64,000 nt of DNA from Mycoplasmopsis anatis (GTDB taxonomy: Bacteria; Bacillota_I; Bacilli_A; Mycoplasmatales; Metamycoplasmataceae), in contig NZ_LR215035.1 of assembly GCF_900660655.1 (NCBI RefSeq), positions 620,001-684,000 of the forward strand, written 5' to 3'. Shown piece by piece: positions 11,295 to 21,683 of this stretch. A program made the translations under genes and the position numbers. Below the pieces are notes generated by a model that was not told where the DNA came from, ran no database searches, and saw only the letters and a program-made list of their open reading frames with translations. Numbering within the stretch: the first letter of the stretch is position 1; every line of letters starts with the position of its first letter.

Positions 11295-11879
11295 ATGGCT
11301 AAAAAAGAAGTAGTTCGTGTTGCTAAATTGCAATTCAACGCTGGTCAAGCTAAACCAGGTCCAGCTCTTGCCGGTGTTGGAATTAACATGCCTGAGTTTA
11401 CAAGAGCATTTAACGACGCAACTAGAGAAAGAGGAAGTGAACCAGTTCCTGTTGAAATTACTGTATATAAAGATAAATCATTTGATTTTAAATTATTTAC
11501 ATCGCCAGCTTCATACAAACTTTTACAAGCTGCTAAATTATCAAAAGGTTCACAAAATTCAAAAACAACAATCGCTGGAACAATTTCAGTTGACCAACTT
11601 AGAAGTATTGCTGAGTATAAATTACCAGACTTAAATACTGATGATGTTGAAGCTGCTATGGCTACAATTGCTGGAACAGCTAAAAACATGGGAATTTTAG
11701 TTGAAGGTTATGATGATATTGCTCAAGCAAAAGCTGCCGCTAAAGCAGCTGCTAAAGAACAAGCTTTAAATAAAGCAAGAGAAGAATCACTTGCAAAAGC
11801 ATCACAAGAATTAGTTGATTCAAAAGGACAAGCAATCAATGTTAATGTAATTGGTGAAGAAGAAAAAGGAGAAGAATAA
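11295..11879 (+). CDS. rplK: Large ribosomal subunit protein L11
   Basis: 194 aa. Residues about 1-142 match L11 (KLQFNAGQAKPGPALAGVGI, PVEITVYKDKSFDFKLFTSP, GTAKNMGILVEG), which binds the GTPase-associated centre of 23S rRNA. The last ~50 residues form an Ala/Lys/Glu-rich helical tail (QAKAAAKAAAKEQALNKARE) absent from standard ~142-aa L11. The start has GAAAGGA upstream. The stop codon overlaps the rplA start (AATAATGG), so the two are translationally coupled. Confidence 0.96.
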   Translation: MAKKEVVRVAKLQFNAGQAKPGPALAGVGINMPEFTRAFNDATRERGSEPVPVEITVYKDKSFDFKLFTSPASYKLLQAAKLSKGSQNSKTTIAGTISVDQLRSIAEYKLPDLNTDDVEAAMATIAGTAKNMGILVEGYDDIAQAKAAAKAAAKEQALNKAREESLAKASQELVDSKGQAINVNVIGEEEKGEE

Positions 11880-12574
11880 TGGCTAGAAAAATTTCTAAAA
11901 AATTACAAGCTGCTAGAGATAGTTTTGACAGAACAATCGCTTACGATTTAGAACAAGCTATTGAAATCGCTAAAAAAACTTCTTATACAAAATTTGACTC
12001 TTCAATCGATCTTGCATTCAACTTAAATCTTGATGTGCGTAAAGCTGATCAACAATTGCGTGGAGCAGTACTTTTACCTTACGGAACAGGTAAAAATATT
12101 CGTGTATTAGTTGTTACAAACAATGTTGAAAAACAAAAAGCAGCTAAAGAAGCAGGAGCAGATATCGTTGTAGATGGTCCAGCTTTAGAACAAAAAATTA
12201 AAGAAGATGACTTTGATTTTGAAGTTATGGTTGCTGACCCAGCTATGATGCCTATTTTAGGTAAATACGGAAAAAAACTTGGGCCTAAAGGTTTAATGCC
12301 AAACCCTAAAACAGGAACAGTTACACCTACACCTGAAAAAACAGTTGAAGAACTTAAAAAAGGTAAAGCTAACTATCGTACAGATAAAGCAGGTATTGTT
12401 CACTCATTAATCGGTAAAGCAAGTATGCCTACAGAGCACTTAGTTGAAAATGCAAAAGTTTTAATTTCATTAATTAGAAAATTAAAACCTGCTGCAGTTA
12501 AAGGAACATACATGTTAAACTTAACAGTTTCAGCATCAATGGGACCAAGTGTTAAAATTAAATTAGAAAAATAA
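11879..12574 (+). CDS. rplA: Large ribosomal subunit protein L1
   Basis: 231 aa, standard length. It shows the L1 signature (GPKGLMPNPKTGTVTP) and VADPAMMPILGKYGKKLGPKG. It forms the mobile L1 stalk around deacylated tRNA and usually represses its own operon by binding the mRNA leader, for which a candidate lies at 11239-11273. It overlaps rplK by 1 nt and is followed by a strong terminator. Confidence 0.97.
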   Translation: MARKISKKLQAARDSFDRTIAYDLEQAIEIAKKTSYTKFDSSIDLAFNLNLDVRKADQQLRGAVLLPYGTGKNIRVLVVTNNVEKQKAAKEAGADIVVDGPALEQKIKEDDFDFEVMVADPAMMPILGKYGKKLGPKGLMPNPKTGTVTPTPEKTVEELKKGKANYRTDKAGIVHSLIGKASMPTEHLVENAKVLISLIRKLKPAAVKGTYMLNLTVSASMGPSVKIKLEK

Positions 12575-12581
12575 TTTTAAG

Positions 12582-12608
12582 AACGTTGATTAATTTCAAC
12601 GTTTTTTT
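12582..12608 (+). terminator. rplK-rplA terminator
   Basis: Perfect 8-bp stem AACGTTGA/TCAACGTT with a 6-nt loop followed by TTTTT. Confidence 0.85.
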
Positions 12609-12681
12609 ATTTAAAATTTTTCTATGAATTTAAATAAGTGTTTCTAAAACACAAATGTGGAAAAAACACTTATTTTTTATA

Positions 12682-12816
12682 TATGAAATCTTTTGACTTT
12701 CCAAGATAAAAGTAAAAAGATTGTTTTTAGCAAAAAATTTGTATAAATAAAACTTTTTTAAAAAATTTACATAAGAATTTTTAAGTTTAATTAAACTTTC
12801 CCACTTAGTAGTATAA
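12682..12816 (+). repeat. Left inverted repeat flanking hsdS
   Basis: About 135 bp matching the reverse complement of 14084-14217. The best blocks are TATGAAAT, GACTTTCCAAGA, AATTTACATAAGAATTTTT and TTTCCCACTTAGTAG, with AT-rich diverged filler and small gaps between. It starts about 75 bp after the rplA terminator and ends 24 bp before the hsdS stop. No transposase lies in the interval. Confidence 0.8.
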
Positions 12817-12839
12817 ATAAAAAAACTACCAATTGGCAG

Positions 12840-14024
12840 TTAATTCTTAGGAAAGTCTAAAAGTTTATTTCTATAATATTCATACTGTTGTTTTCTAAGT
12901 TTGATTTCTTTGGGGAGACCTTCATAAATTGAATTTGATATTTTGTATAACTTATTCAATTTTTCAGAAACTAAATTTTGTAAAACAATACTAGGTAAAG
13001 AAATATCTATTTTACCTAAATTATCAGTTGAAATTCTTATTATATTTGTACCACTCAAATATTTTTCTTTTTGTTTTAAAAATCTTTTAGTTGAGAAAAA
13101 ATGATTTAAGAAATATGGATTTACATTTCCTCTAAAAATACACATGTCACTTGAAATTCCAATTTCATAATCACCACTTCAAATACATGTTTTACATACT
13201 CCATCATTATCTTCTGATGTTAGTACTATCATTAAATCATTCTTAATTGCCTTTTTAAGTTTCTTGAAAAGATCATTATTAGTAAAAGAATACGTAAAAT
13301 CAGTTTCAAACTTATATTTAGTATGTAACTCACCGTATCTAACAACAGGTTGGCCACTATTTTTTATTTCTTTTTTTGTTAGATTATTACCTCTAATGAA
13401 TACACCTAGTTGATTTAAGGTTTTATTTTCAACAATACTTTCAGCTGCGTATTTATTGGATAAAAATTTTAAAAAATCATCATTAAAACATAGTTCATTA
13501 TAGTATTGATATTGTTTATTCCGGTGCTCCAACTCGTGCTCCAACTCTTTAACATAAATGTTGAATTTATCAAGTATTTTTACGATTTTGTTTTGTGTTT
13601 CGATTGATGGAATAGGAATTTTGAAATCACTAAAAACATTTTTGGTTATAAATGGAATAATACTATCATTATTTATTTGATTAAAAATAAACTTTCTAAA
13701 ATTCATATGCAAATAGTGAAGTATAAAATTTTTCGTACATTTTTTAAAATTATATAATACGTATGTTCTTTGGTAAGCATTAAATTTACCATTGTATTCG
13801 TTAATGTGTCCCACCCTGCTTCCATTACCTGAAATTAATATTGCATCTAAATCAAATTCTCAAGAATCAATTCTTAATGGTTTTTCGTTGCATGTAAAAA
13901 ATGGGTACTCTCCATTTTCTTTTGATTTATTTGCATTTAGTTTACCGGTAGTTATTTCACAAATCTCACTTAGACTTTTTCACTCAACTTTTTCATTTTT
14001 AATCAAATCTCAAATTTTACCCAT
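12840..14024 (-). CDS. hsdS: Type I restriction-modification specificity subunit (orphan)
   Basis: 394 aa, intact with TGA as Trp. It has two target recognition domains (about 20-150 and 200-350). The first is followed by the conserved helical spacer (KELEHELEHRNKQYQYYNEL) and the second by its repeat (PKEIKLRKQQYEYYRNKLL). HsdS dictates the DNA sequence methylated or cut by HsdM/HsdR. Neither partner gene is in the window, so this is a stand-alone cassette. It lies between inverted repeats, and its spacer holds a perfect 12-bp tandem duplication. Start ATG at 14024 with GGAGAG upstream. Both features suggest variable specificity, as in Mycoplasma pulmonis hsd loci. Confidence 0.92.
13524..13547 (-). 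repeat. Tandem 12-bp repeat in the hsdS central spacer
   Basis: Two perfect copies of GTGCTCCAACTC on the + strand, encoding ELEH-ELEH at residues about 160-167. A change in copy number would keep the frame and alter the distance between the two recognition domains. This is the known mechanism in EcoR124-type HsdS proteins. Confidence 0.85.
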
Positions 14025-14083
14025 ATCTCTCCAATTGTTAAATTAATTATATTTTATTAATGCTTTTTTGCTAGTAAAATATT

Positions 14084-14217
14084 ATGCTACTAAGTGGGAA
14101 AGAAGGATAAGACAATAAAAAATTCTTATGTAAATTTTCAAAAAAACATTAAATATTAAAATGATTAACTTAAAAATTCACTTTTTGTTTTTTTCTTGGA
14201 AAGTCTTATATTTCATA
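14084..14217 (-). repeat. Right inverted repeat flanking hsdS
   Basis: Reverse-complement partner of 12682-12816. It starts 60 bp upstream of the hsdS start codon, so the gene's promoter region lies inside the repeat pair and would turn with the gene. Confidence 0.8.
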
Positions 14218-14230
14218 AATTTATAAAATA

Positions 14231-14255
14231 AAAAACCTAAATTTCTTTAGGCTTA
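14231..14255 (-). terminator. Terminator of the rbgA operon
   Basis: Minus-strand hairpin CCTAAA/TTTAGG with a GAAA loop, followed by TTTTT. It lies 40 nt beyond the rbgA stop. Confidence 0.75.
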
Positions 14256-14293
14256 TTTGACATCTACGACGTCGGCTCATTAATAATTATACA

Positions 14294-15139
14294 TTAATCA
14301 TAAGTTACACCACGTAGATTTTTAAGAAATTGTAGAAATCACTTTTGAGTTCTCAATTCATCAGGTTTACCATCTTTAGTTAAGAACTTTTTGATTTGAG
14401 CAAGCTTGAAAAATTGACTATAAACAAAAACTCTCTCTTCAGATGGCTCGACACCTAAATCTTTAATAATGTTTGGATAATATCTTGAAACTAAACAATA
14501 TCCAGCATAAGAAATTAAATCAACAGGAAAAATGGAATTTTTAATTGAATCAATAACACTTAATTTTATTGCTACTTCAAGATCATCGATCTTAGGCATT
14601 AAAATTCCTGGTGTATCCATAAAATAATAATTATCAACTGCAACTCATTTGACAACAGTAGTTACTCCAGGATAATCAGCAACTTTTAAATTATTTTGAT
14701 TAGACATTAAGTTAATTAATGTGCTTTTACCAGCATTAGGTACACCAACAACCATAACCTTAACCTTAGGATTTAAGAAACCTTTCTCTTTTTTCTTGTC
14801 AACCATAGGTTTCATGATTTTATTAATTTTATTTAAGATAACTTTCTTTGAAGAGTGTTTTCTTAAATCGACTCATAATACATTTTCACTTCCAAAACGT
14901 TTATTAATTAATTCTTTTTTAGAAGGGTCCATCATATCTTCTTTAGTTATTATAAAAAGTCTAGGTTTTTGTGGTGAAATCGAATCAAAATCTTCATTAT
15001 AAGTACTTATTGGTGAGCGTGCATCAAGTACAACTATAAATAGATCACAAATATTCGCATTTTCTCTTATATTTCTCATTGCCTTGGCCATATGACCAGG
15101 ATATCACTGAATTAAGTTCTCTAGGTCTTTAGTTTCCAT
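14294..15139 (-). CDS. rbgA: Ribosome biogenesis GTPase A (YlqF/RbgA)
   Basis: 281 aa. The GTPase motifs are circularly permuted: G4-like TKED at about 72, G1 GVPNAGKST at about 130, G3 DTPG at about 175. The N-terminal WYPGHMAKAMR block is diagnostic of YlqF/RbgA. The family assists late 50S subunit assembly. ATG at 15139 overlaps the end of the DivIVA-like gene by 11 nt, so the run from trmL to rbgA looks like one operon. Confidence 0.93.
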
Positions 15140-15395
15140 ATTTTGTAGCCTCTTTTAACAATTCACTTAATCTTTTATTTTCAAATCTAAGTTCATCAAC
15201 TTGTTTTTTTAGTTTTTTGTTTTCATCTAAAATTTTTTGCTTATTATCTTGTTTAGATTCCTCATTAATTGTGAAGTTGTATAAAGTGTTAGAAATAAGA
15301 TTCAGAAAAACGTCCACCTCAGCAGGTGAATATCCATTTAATTCTAGATTAAAGTTTTTATTTTCAATATTTTTAAGTAACTCAGTTAATTTCAT
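15129..15395 (-). CDS. Small DivIVA/GpsB-like coiled-coil protein
   Basis: 88 aa. The N-terminal block (FNLELNGYSPAEVDVFLNLI) is the DivIVA/GpsB lipid-binding fold: a GYxxxEVDxFL helix start. Residues about 50-85 form a charged coiled coil. Full DivIVA is longer; this resembles GpsB-type short forms. The family marks curved membrane at poles or septum, but its role in a wall-less cell is unknown. It overlaps rbgA by 11 nt. Confidence 0.75.
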   Translation of the reverse strand: MKLTELLKNIENKNFNLELNGYSPAEVDVFLNLISNTLYNFTINEESKQDNKQKILDENKKLKKQVDELRFENKRLSELLKEATKYGN

Positions 15396-15397
15396 AA

Positions 15398-16147
15398 TTA
15401 TCCATTTCTTACTTTATTTAGTACTATTGCAGCTGCTGTAGCAACATTTAAGCTTTCAAAAGAGATTGGAATATAAATAAATTTTTCAACGTATTTTTCA
15501 ATATCTTCACTTATTCCATTACCCTCATTCCCAAAGATAATTAAGTTTCTGTTACCAAAGTTGATATCATTAAGTTGGATTGAATCACTCTTTAATGTTG
15601 TAGCCAAAATATTAAATTGTTTAGATTTAACCACTTTTTCAAGAAAGTTATAGTCTTTAACATTAATCATTCTTTGTTTGAAAAATGAACCTTGAGAAGC
15701 ACGAATTACTTTAGGGTTATAAATATCAAAATTTTGAACCACAAGTAAATCGATATCAAAAGAACGACATAATCTAATAATAGTACCAATATTACCAGGA
15801 TCTTGGACTTTTTCTAAGTATGCTATGTTTTTGAGTTCATCTAAATTAATGTTTACTTCTCAATCTCTAGGATTGTATTTTACTACACCAAAGATATTTT
15901 GTGGTGTTACTACCTCTGTAACTGCTTTTATAATTTCTTTAGAAACTTCAGTACTGCTTTTATAAAGAAATTTCTGATTTGGGCTATATTCGTAAATATC
16001 GATTTTCATCTTGGCAGCAACAGCTTCCTTAACTAAATGTTCACCTTCAACAATAAACATATTAAATTTTTCACGATATTTTTTATCTTTTAATTTAATA
16101 ATGTGTTTAATTTTTGGATTATTAATACTATCTATTTTTTGTCTCAT
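15398..16147 (-). CDS. SpoU/TrmH-family RNA 2'-O-methyltransferase
   Basis: 249 aa. The N-terminal substrate-binding part (SINNPKIKHIIKLKDKKYREK...FIVEGEHLV) resembles the RlmB/TrmH L30e-like domain. The C-terminal SPOUT knot shows LEKVQDPGNIGTIIRLCRSF, IFGNEGNGIS and IPISFESLNVATAAAIVL. It ribose-methylates rRNA or tRNA using SAM; the exact target cannot be told. Its start overlaps trmL by 16 nt in another frame. Confidence 0.88.
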
Positions 16148-16665
16148 TCTAAAATAAAATTTTTACCTTTCTGTACTTCAAACAAACTTAAATCTTTTCA
16201 TTTAAGTTGTCTCATAATTTCAAATCCGACAATTGCTACACAATTAGCTAAGTTAATTGAACGCATTTCAGATATCATCGGAATTCTTAAACATTTATCA
16301 ACATTACTTTTTAGAATTGACATATCAATTCCTGTTGATTCTCTCCCAAACATAACTCAAATTTCTTTATCTTTGTCCAAATTAGCTTGATAATCCACTT
16401 CATCATAAGTTTTTAACCCATATCTAGTAATATAAAAAATATTTTTATTTCCATATTTTTTATTAAATTCTTCATATGAGTCGTGAACTTCATGTTGAAT
16501 ATCACTAAGCATTCTTCCCGCTCCATAACGGCGCAAATATTTTGGATGCAAATCAAAGGCAATAGGTTTGATAATATGTAATCTTGCTCCTAAAGAGTAA
16601 CATGTTCGAATAATATTTCCTGTATTAGGACATATTTCTGGTTGATATAATACTACATTTAACAT
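16132..16665 (-). CDS. trmL: tRNA (cytidine(34)-2'-O)-methyltransferase TrmL
   Basis: 177 aa, typical for TrmL (YibK/CspR). It starts NVVLYQPEICPNTGNIIRTC, then LHIIKPIAFDL, WVMFGRESTGID and IPMISEMRSINLANCVAIV, the compact SPOUT knot with no extra domains. It methylates the wobble ribose of tRNA-Leu isoacceptors. It is the first gene of the trmL-SPOUT-divIVA-rbgA run. Confidence 0.9.
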
Positions 16666-16699
16666 TCTTTAATTATATTATTAAAAACTTATTTTAAAA

Positions 16700-16722
16700 A
16701 TAAAAGTAGTTATAAACTACTT
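16700..16722 (-). terminator. Terminator of the phosphohexomutase gene
   Basis: Minus-strand stem AAGTAGT/ACTACTT followed by TTTATTTTT; the 5' arm overlaps the pgm stop codon. Confidence 0.7.
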
Positions 16723-18240
16723 AAATTTAAATATAAATTTATCTAATGACTTAGTTATGCTTTCAAGTTTCTTTTTAGCCTCACTTTCATCATCAGCATA
16801 TGTGTAAATATAAAACTTAATTTTAGGTTCAGTTCCCGAAGGTCGATATGAAATTGTAGATTTATCAATAAGAGTAATTTTGATCATATCTGAAGGAATG
16901 CTTTCATGTTTATAATCTTTAATATCTTGAATTTGTTCACAAAAAGTTAATTTACTAAATTCTTCTCTAATTGAATCGATTTTTTTAACATCACCAAACT
17001 CATATGAGATAGTTTGACTTTGAATATAACCGTATTTTTTATAAATTTTATCCAAATAATCAACTAAAGATAAATTTTGATTTTTTAATTCACTAGCAAT
17101 AAAACTTATTGCAACAACTGATTGAATTGCATCTTTATCCCTTGCTAAAGACGGTTCAATCAATGAACCATAACTCTCTTCGAAAGCAAAAACAGAATTC
17201 AATTTTTCTTTATTAATTACATCTCCCATTCATTTAAATCCGGTTGGAACTTCAATAACATTTAGTTTCTTGGAAGATGCTATCTTTGCTAATAAAGGAC
17301 TAGAAACAAATGAATATACTAATGAAGAATTTTGATTATAAAAATTATTTTCCAAAAGATAATTGAATATTATTAATGCTGTTTCATTACCATTTAATAG
17401 TCTAAATTCACCTTTATGACTAACAGCAACACCTATCCTATCTGAATCAGGATCAGTTACTAATAATAAATCAATATCTTTATTTTTAGCAACACTTATT
17501 AACTCATAAAAAACTTCTTCGAGTTCAGGATTTGGCTTTTTAGCATATGTAAAATACGGATCTTTAACCATCTGCTTATCAGCAAAAAGGTAATTATTTT
17601 CAATAAAAATCTTCTCTAGGATTGTTGGTACAAAGTAAATTCCGGTTCCGTGAAGTGGACTGTAAACAACTTTTAAATTAGATATTTTTTTATTATTTTT
17701 ATTTAAATTTGCAACGTTAATTACCTTATTAATATAATCATTCTTATCATTTATACTAACTAAATGTAAAAATTTATTTTTGTTTAATTGGATTTTATCA
17801 ACATTTTTTATTTCAACATATTCATCAAAGTATTTTTTAATTTCAAAAACTTCCTCAGGTAGTAATTGATTTGCTTTGCTATTATAAAGTTTTATTCCAT
17901 TATATTCTGCCGGATTATGGCTAGCAGTGATATTAATACCTAAGCTAGCTTTGTGTTTAAGAATTAAAAAACTTACAAAAGGTGTAGGCGAAATTTCTTC
18001 ATTAAAAATAACATTTATTCCGTTTTTTGTTAAAAAATTTGCAAAATAGATACTAAATTCTTCAGACATGAGTCTATTATCTCTTCCAATGACAACTAGT
18101 TTTGAATTTTTTTTGTCATTATTTAAGTATTGTACAATACCATTAGCAATTTGTTTAACATAACCATAATTAAGTTTACTAGGACCTTCACCAATTATTC
18201 CTCTGATACCTGCTGTACCAAAATCTAAAAATTTTTCCAT
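16717..18240 (-). CDS. Phosphomannomutase/phosphoglucomutase family protein
   Basis: 507 aa with one TGA Trp at about 17230. Family landmarks in order are FGTAGIRG, NITASHNPAEYNG with the phosphoserine loop, VTDPDSDRIGVAV (metal-binding loop), and RPSGTEPKIKFY near the C-terminus (phosphate binding). It isomerises hexose- or pentose-phosphates between C6 and C1, supplying precursors for glycolipids or capsule. Mycoplasmas usually carry a single gene of this type, called manB, pgm or deoB by different annotators. Substrate cannot be fixed here. Confidence 0.9.
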
Positions 18241-18356
18241 ATTAAAATTATATTAAATAAAGTATTTTTAATCAAAAATTAATTTATTAACCATATTATG
18301 TAATGCTATATATCAAAAATGGTAAAATATAAATAATTTTGATTAAAGGAGGAAAA
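18241..18356. other. Divergent spacer between phosphohexomutase and ECF gene
   Basis: 116 bp, AT-rich. A TAAAAT at about 18323 and a strong AGGAGG before the ECF start are the only recognisable signals. No small gene is seen. Confidence 0.4.
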
Positions 18357-19220
18357 ATGAACATAAAATCTACTTCAAAATGAAGGAATCTTCTATCTTC
18401 CTTATTTAAATTTAGAATTATAGATTTGAATATTTCAGCCTTTCTAGTAGCTCTTTTAATAATATTAACTTTTTTAACTAAATACACGGCATTCAAGATT
18501 ATAAACTTGAATTTTGAATATCTTTTTTATATATTACTTGGATTTTTTGTCAGTTTATTTCCGGCCTTAATTGTCGCATTGATCGGAGATACTGTCTCAT
18601 TATTTATTTCAGGTAATATTGGATTTTGACATCCAGTTTATGCCGTTGTACCACTATTAATTACCACTATATCCTTTTTCTACTTTAATGTACTAAGAAA
18701 GCTAGATCGGTACAAATTACTTGTTCCTAATATTTTTATAACTATTACTAATTTTAGTTTAATATTAATTTGTTACTGGCAGATTAATAATGCAATAGAC
18801 AGTGATTATCTAAGAATTGGTAGAGTATTTGGTTTTACTAAAATTAGCATCAGTTTAATCTATGGATTAATTTGACTAATGATTGCCTTTCAAATAATTT
18901 GCATGATCACAAGTATTATTTCTATAGTTAAGAAAAATCATAAACTGAGTCAATTTTCAATTGCTTTTGGAATTGTATCGATAATAATTGTTATTTTCAG
19001 ATGGTTTTATGGACCATATGCTTATTTTATCTTCTTACAATACGTGAATTATTCACCTTCAAGAGAAATTGCTAGTTTCTATCCAATTTGAATGGCTGCG
19101 TTTGCATTAAAATCACTAATTAGTATTCCAATTTATACCGCGATTCTATTTCCAACATTATTGCCATTTGAATTTTTAAGAAATCGCTATATTTTGCAGA
19201 ATAAACAAAATCAATATTAA
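18357..19220 (+). CDS. Putative ECF transporter S component (folate/vitamin type)
   Basis: 287 aa, strongly hydrophobic with about six membrane segments. The GFFVSLFPALIVALIGDTVS and WHPVYAVVPLLI blocks resemble the G...P...G...D pattern of FolT-like S components. These bind a vitamin and dock on a shared EcfT-EcfA module (not in the window). It is longer than the usual ~180 residues because of a larger middle and C-terminal part. The start at 18357 follows AGGAGGAAAA. nusB starts 10 nt downstream. Substrate assignment is weak. Confidence 0.65.
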
Positions 19221-19230
19221 AAGAGGAATT

Positions 19231-19710
19231 ATGTCAGAAACAACAAAAAATAAAAATCAACAAAAGTCAATGAGACAATCTAGAATTGAAATTATTCAAA
19301 TTTTATATAAGTTTATAGTTTTAGAACATGAAATTGATCCAGCCATTGCATTTGAAGAATTTGATTTTTTGAATAGATCTCAACTTGAAAAACTAGATAA
19401 AATCGCCAATAACTATGAATTTATCAAAAAACTAATTAAAATCAATCTTAGTGCTGATTGATCATTTGAAAGACTCAATCCAATAATTAAAGCAATTTTA
19501 ATAAATGCAACATATGAACTTTTTGTTTTAGATAAAGCAATTGTTATTAATGAAGCTTTAGAAATTGGAAAAATGTTCTTTGATATTGAAGATTTTCAAA
19601 CTAAGAAAAACCTTAAATTTATTAACGCTTGTTTACAAAGTGTTTTTAATGCATTAGTTATTTTAGAAAAAAGAAACAGAAAATTAGAAAATCCAAATGA
19701 AGATAAATAA
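19231..19710 (+). CDS. nusB: Transcription antitermination factor NusB
   Basis: 159 aa. The all-helical NusB pattern is seen: RIEIIQILYKFIV at the N-terminus, WSFERLNPIIKAILINATYEL, then INEALEIGKMF and KNLKFINACLQSV. It binds boxA of rRNA leader RNA with S10 for antitermination of rrn operons. ATG at 19231 has AGAGGAATT upstream. Its end overlaps the next gene by 14 nt. Confidence 0.88.
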
Positions 19711-20101
19711 ATTGAATAAATCAATTATTTTATTAAATGATTATTGCAAAAAACAAAATATACAAATTAAAAATGTATTTGAGTTTGCAGAATTTATTGA
19801 AAAAAATATTTATAAAATTTCCTATTCTGAAATTATTAAGCAAATAAAAACACATTTAGATGTAACAAATGTTTGAGAAGATAAATTAATTTTAGACTTT
19901 CTTGAGTTTTTGCTTTTGCAAAAATTTTACAATAAAATAAAGTTAAAAAGAAACTTAAACCCTTATGTGGGTCTATCTACCAATGAGATTATTGAATTAA
20001 ACGAATATAAAAGAAACAAATATATTGATTTTTTACTTTCTTTAGAAAAATTTGATGAGCATAATGTTTTTATCCAAAATTTATTAAAAATAATTAAGTA
20101 G
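19697..20101 (+). CDS. Hypothetical protein between nusB and sufS
   Basis: 134 aa, very Lys/Ile/Asn-rich and helical, with no signal peptide or membrane segment. The start overlaps the nusB end (ATG at 19697). A TGA Trp occurs within FVTNVWEDK-like sequence at about residue 60. Not recognised. The overlap on one side and 6-nt gap to the cysteine desulfurase on the other put it in this operon, so it may be co-regulated with Fe-S assembly (inference only). Confidence 0.7.
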
Positions 20102-20107
20102 GTTTAT

Positions 20108-21277
20108 ATGAATGATATTGAAAAATTAAAAAAAGAAATACGTGAAGAATTCCCCATCCTTAACAATATAGTTTATTTTGACAATGCAGCTCAAAGCTTA
20201 AAGCCTGTTTCTGCTATCGAAGCTATTAAAACTTATTACACTTATGAATCTGTTTCTGTACGTACAGGTGATACTCCATTAGGTAATAAAATTAATCAAA
20301 TTTATAAACAAACTAAGAAAAAAATCGCGCAACTAATTAATTCTGATCCTGAACAAATTATTTATACAAGTGGAACTACAGACTCACTAAATACATTTGC
20401 ATTAATGTTTAGTCAAATTATTAAACCTAACAAAAAAATACTAATTTCAGCTTACAATCACTCTAGTAATATGTTACCTTGAATTGAACTAGCAAAATCA
20501 AGAAATATTCAATTTGAAATTACTGAAGAGATTTTAGATAAAATTGATGATAATGTTCAACTTATTTGTCTATCACAAAGTACAAATAATTTTGATGTTA
20601 AATACAACATTGAAGAAATTTACACAAAAGCTCAAAAATTTGGAGCGATTGTATTAAATGATGCCGCTCAATCAATAACTCATGAAAAAGTGGATCAAAA
20701 TTATGCTGATGTAATAGCTTTTAGTACGAATAAACTTCTTGGACCTTCTGGTTTGGGTATTTTAGCTATTAAAAAAGATTTATTAAAAAAGATTAGACCA
20801 ACTCGTTTTGGGGGTGGTTCGGTTCACGAAATTGCTCCAGACGGTACATGAATTCCAAAGGAAACTATTCAAGCTTTTGAACCAGGTACACCAAATATTG
20901 CAGCTATATACATGTTTAATAAATCTTTAGATTTATTTTTAAGAATAGGTTATGACAATATTCAAAAAATCCTTTTGGAATTATCAAACTACTTATATGA
21001 AAAGTTAAGTAAGTTAGAAAATGTTGAAATTTATAGTAAAAAAGGTTCGATCATCACTTTATTTAATATTAAAAATATCAATGCTCAAGATGTTGCTACT
21101 TATTTAGGTACAAAAAATATTTATGTCAACGCAGGAATATTTTGTGCACCTTTTGTAAGAAATATTAAGAGTGAACGTTCTTATGTTAGAGTTTCACTTG
21201 CGATCTATAATAATTTTAGTGATATAGACAAGCTAGTAAATGAAATTGAAAATGGAGGTGATTTTTATGGATTTTAA
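20108..21277 (+). CDS. sufS: Cysteine desulfurase (SufS/Csd type)
   Basis: 389 aa, class V aminotransferase fold. Features include FDNAAQSLKP, IYTSGTTDSLN, NDAAQSITHEKVD, and the PLP lysine in AFSTNKLLGPSGLGIL. The C-terminus has GIFCAPFVR, with the catalytic Cys, and a RVSLAIYNNFSDIDKL tail. It moves sulfur from cysteine to the adjacent SufU scaffold. The pair sufS-sufU is the minimal Fe-S/thio-modification set of Mollicutes. Confidence 0.93.
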
Positions 21278-21683
21278 CCAAAATCAAGCTAGAGAAATTA
21301 TTATGAATAACTACGTAAATAATCCAAAAGATAATTTAAGTACAAATCATAAGAGGGTTTATTCAACTTCATGTGCAGATCTTTTGGAAATTGATCTAGA
21401 TTTTACTGATAAAATCAATAAAATCAGCACTGCTTCTAATGGATGTGCAATATTTGTAGCCTCAACAAATATACTAAAGAAAAAACTAATAAACAAAGAA
21501 ATTCAACAAGCAAAAAAACTTATCGAAAGATTTATTAAGTTTGTTCATCAAGAAATAGAACTCAATGATGAAGAAATTCAAGAATTGGGTGACTTATGAG
21601 CTTTTTATAATGTTAAAACACATTTAAATAGAATTGATTGCGCGACATTAACTGCTAAATATATTTTAGATGAACTCAAGTAA
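21267..21683 (+). CDS. sufU: SufU-type Fe-S scaffold/sulfurtransferase
   Basis: 138 aa. Three cysteines are in the expected contexts: CADLLEIDL (with the partner Asp), SNGCAIFVAS and RIDCATLTAKYI, matching the zinc-bound Cys3-Asp site of SufU. ATG at 21267 follows GGAGG by 9 nt and overlaps the end of sufS by 11 nt. SufU accepts persulfide sulfur from SufS. Its last codons overlap dinB by 14 nt. Confidence 0.92.

Noticed and set aside
11317-11689. Alternative reading frames inside rplK on both strands (11317-11634 and 11345-11689)
   Set aside because: They lie wholly within a clearly conserved L11 gene and show no family features of their own.
12682-14217. An insertion sequence or transposon bounded by inverted repeats
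   Set aside because: The only gene between the repeats is hsdS; there is no transposase or visible target-site duplication.
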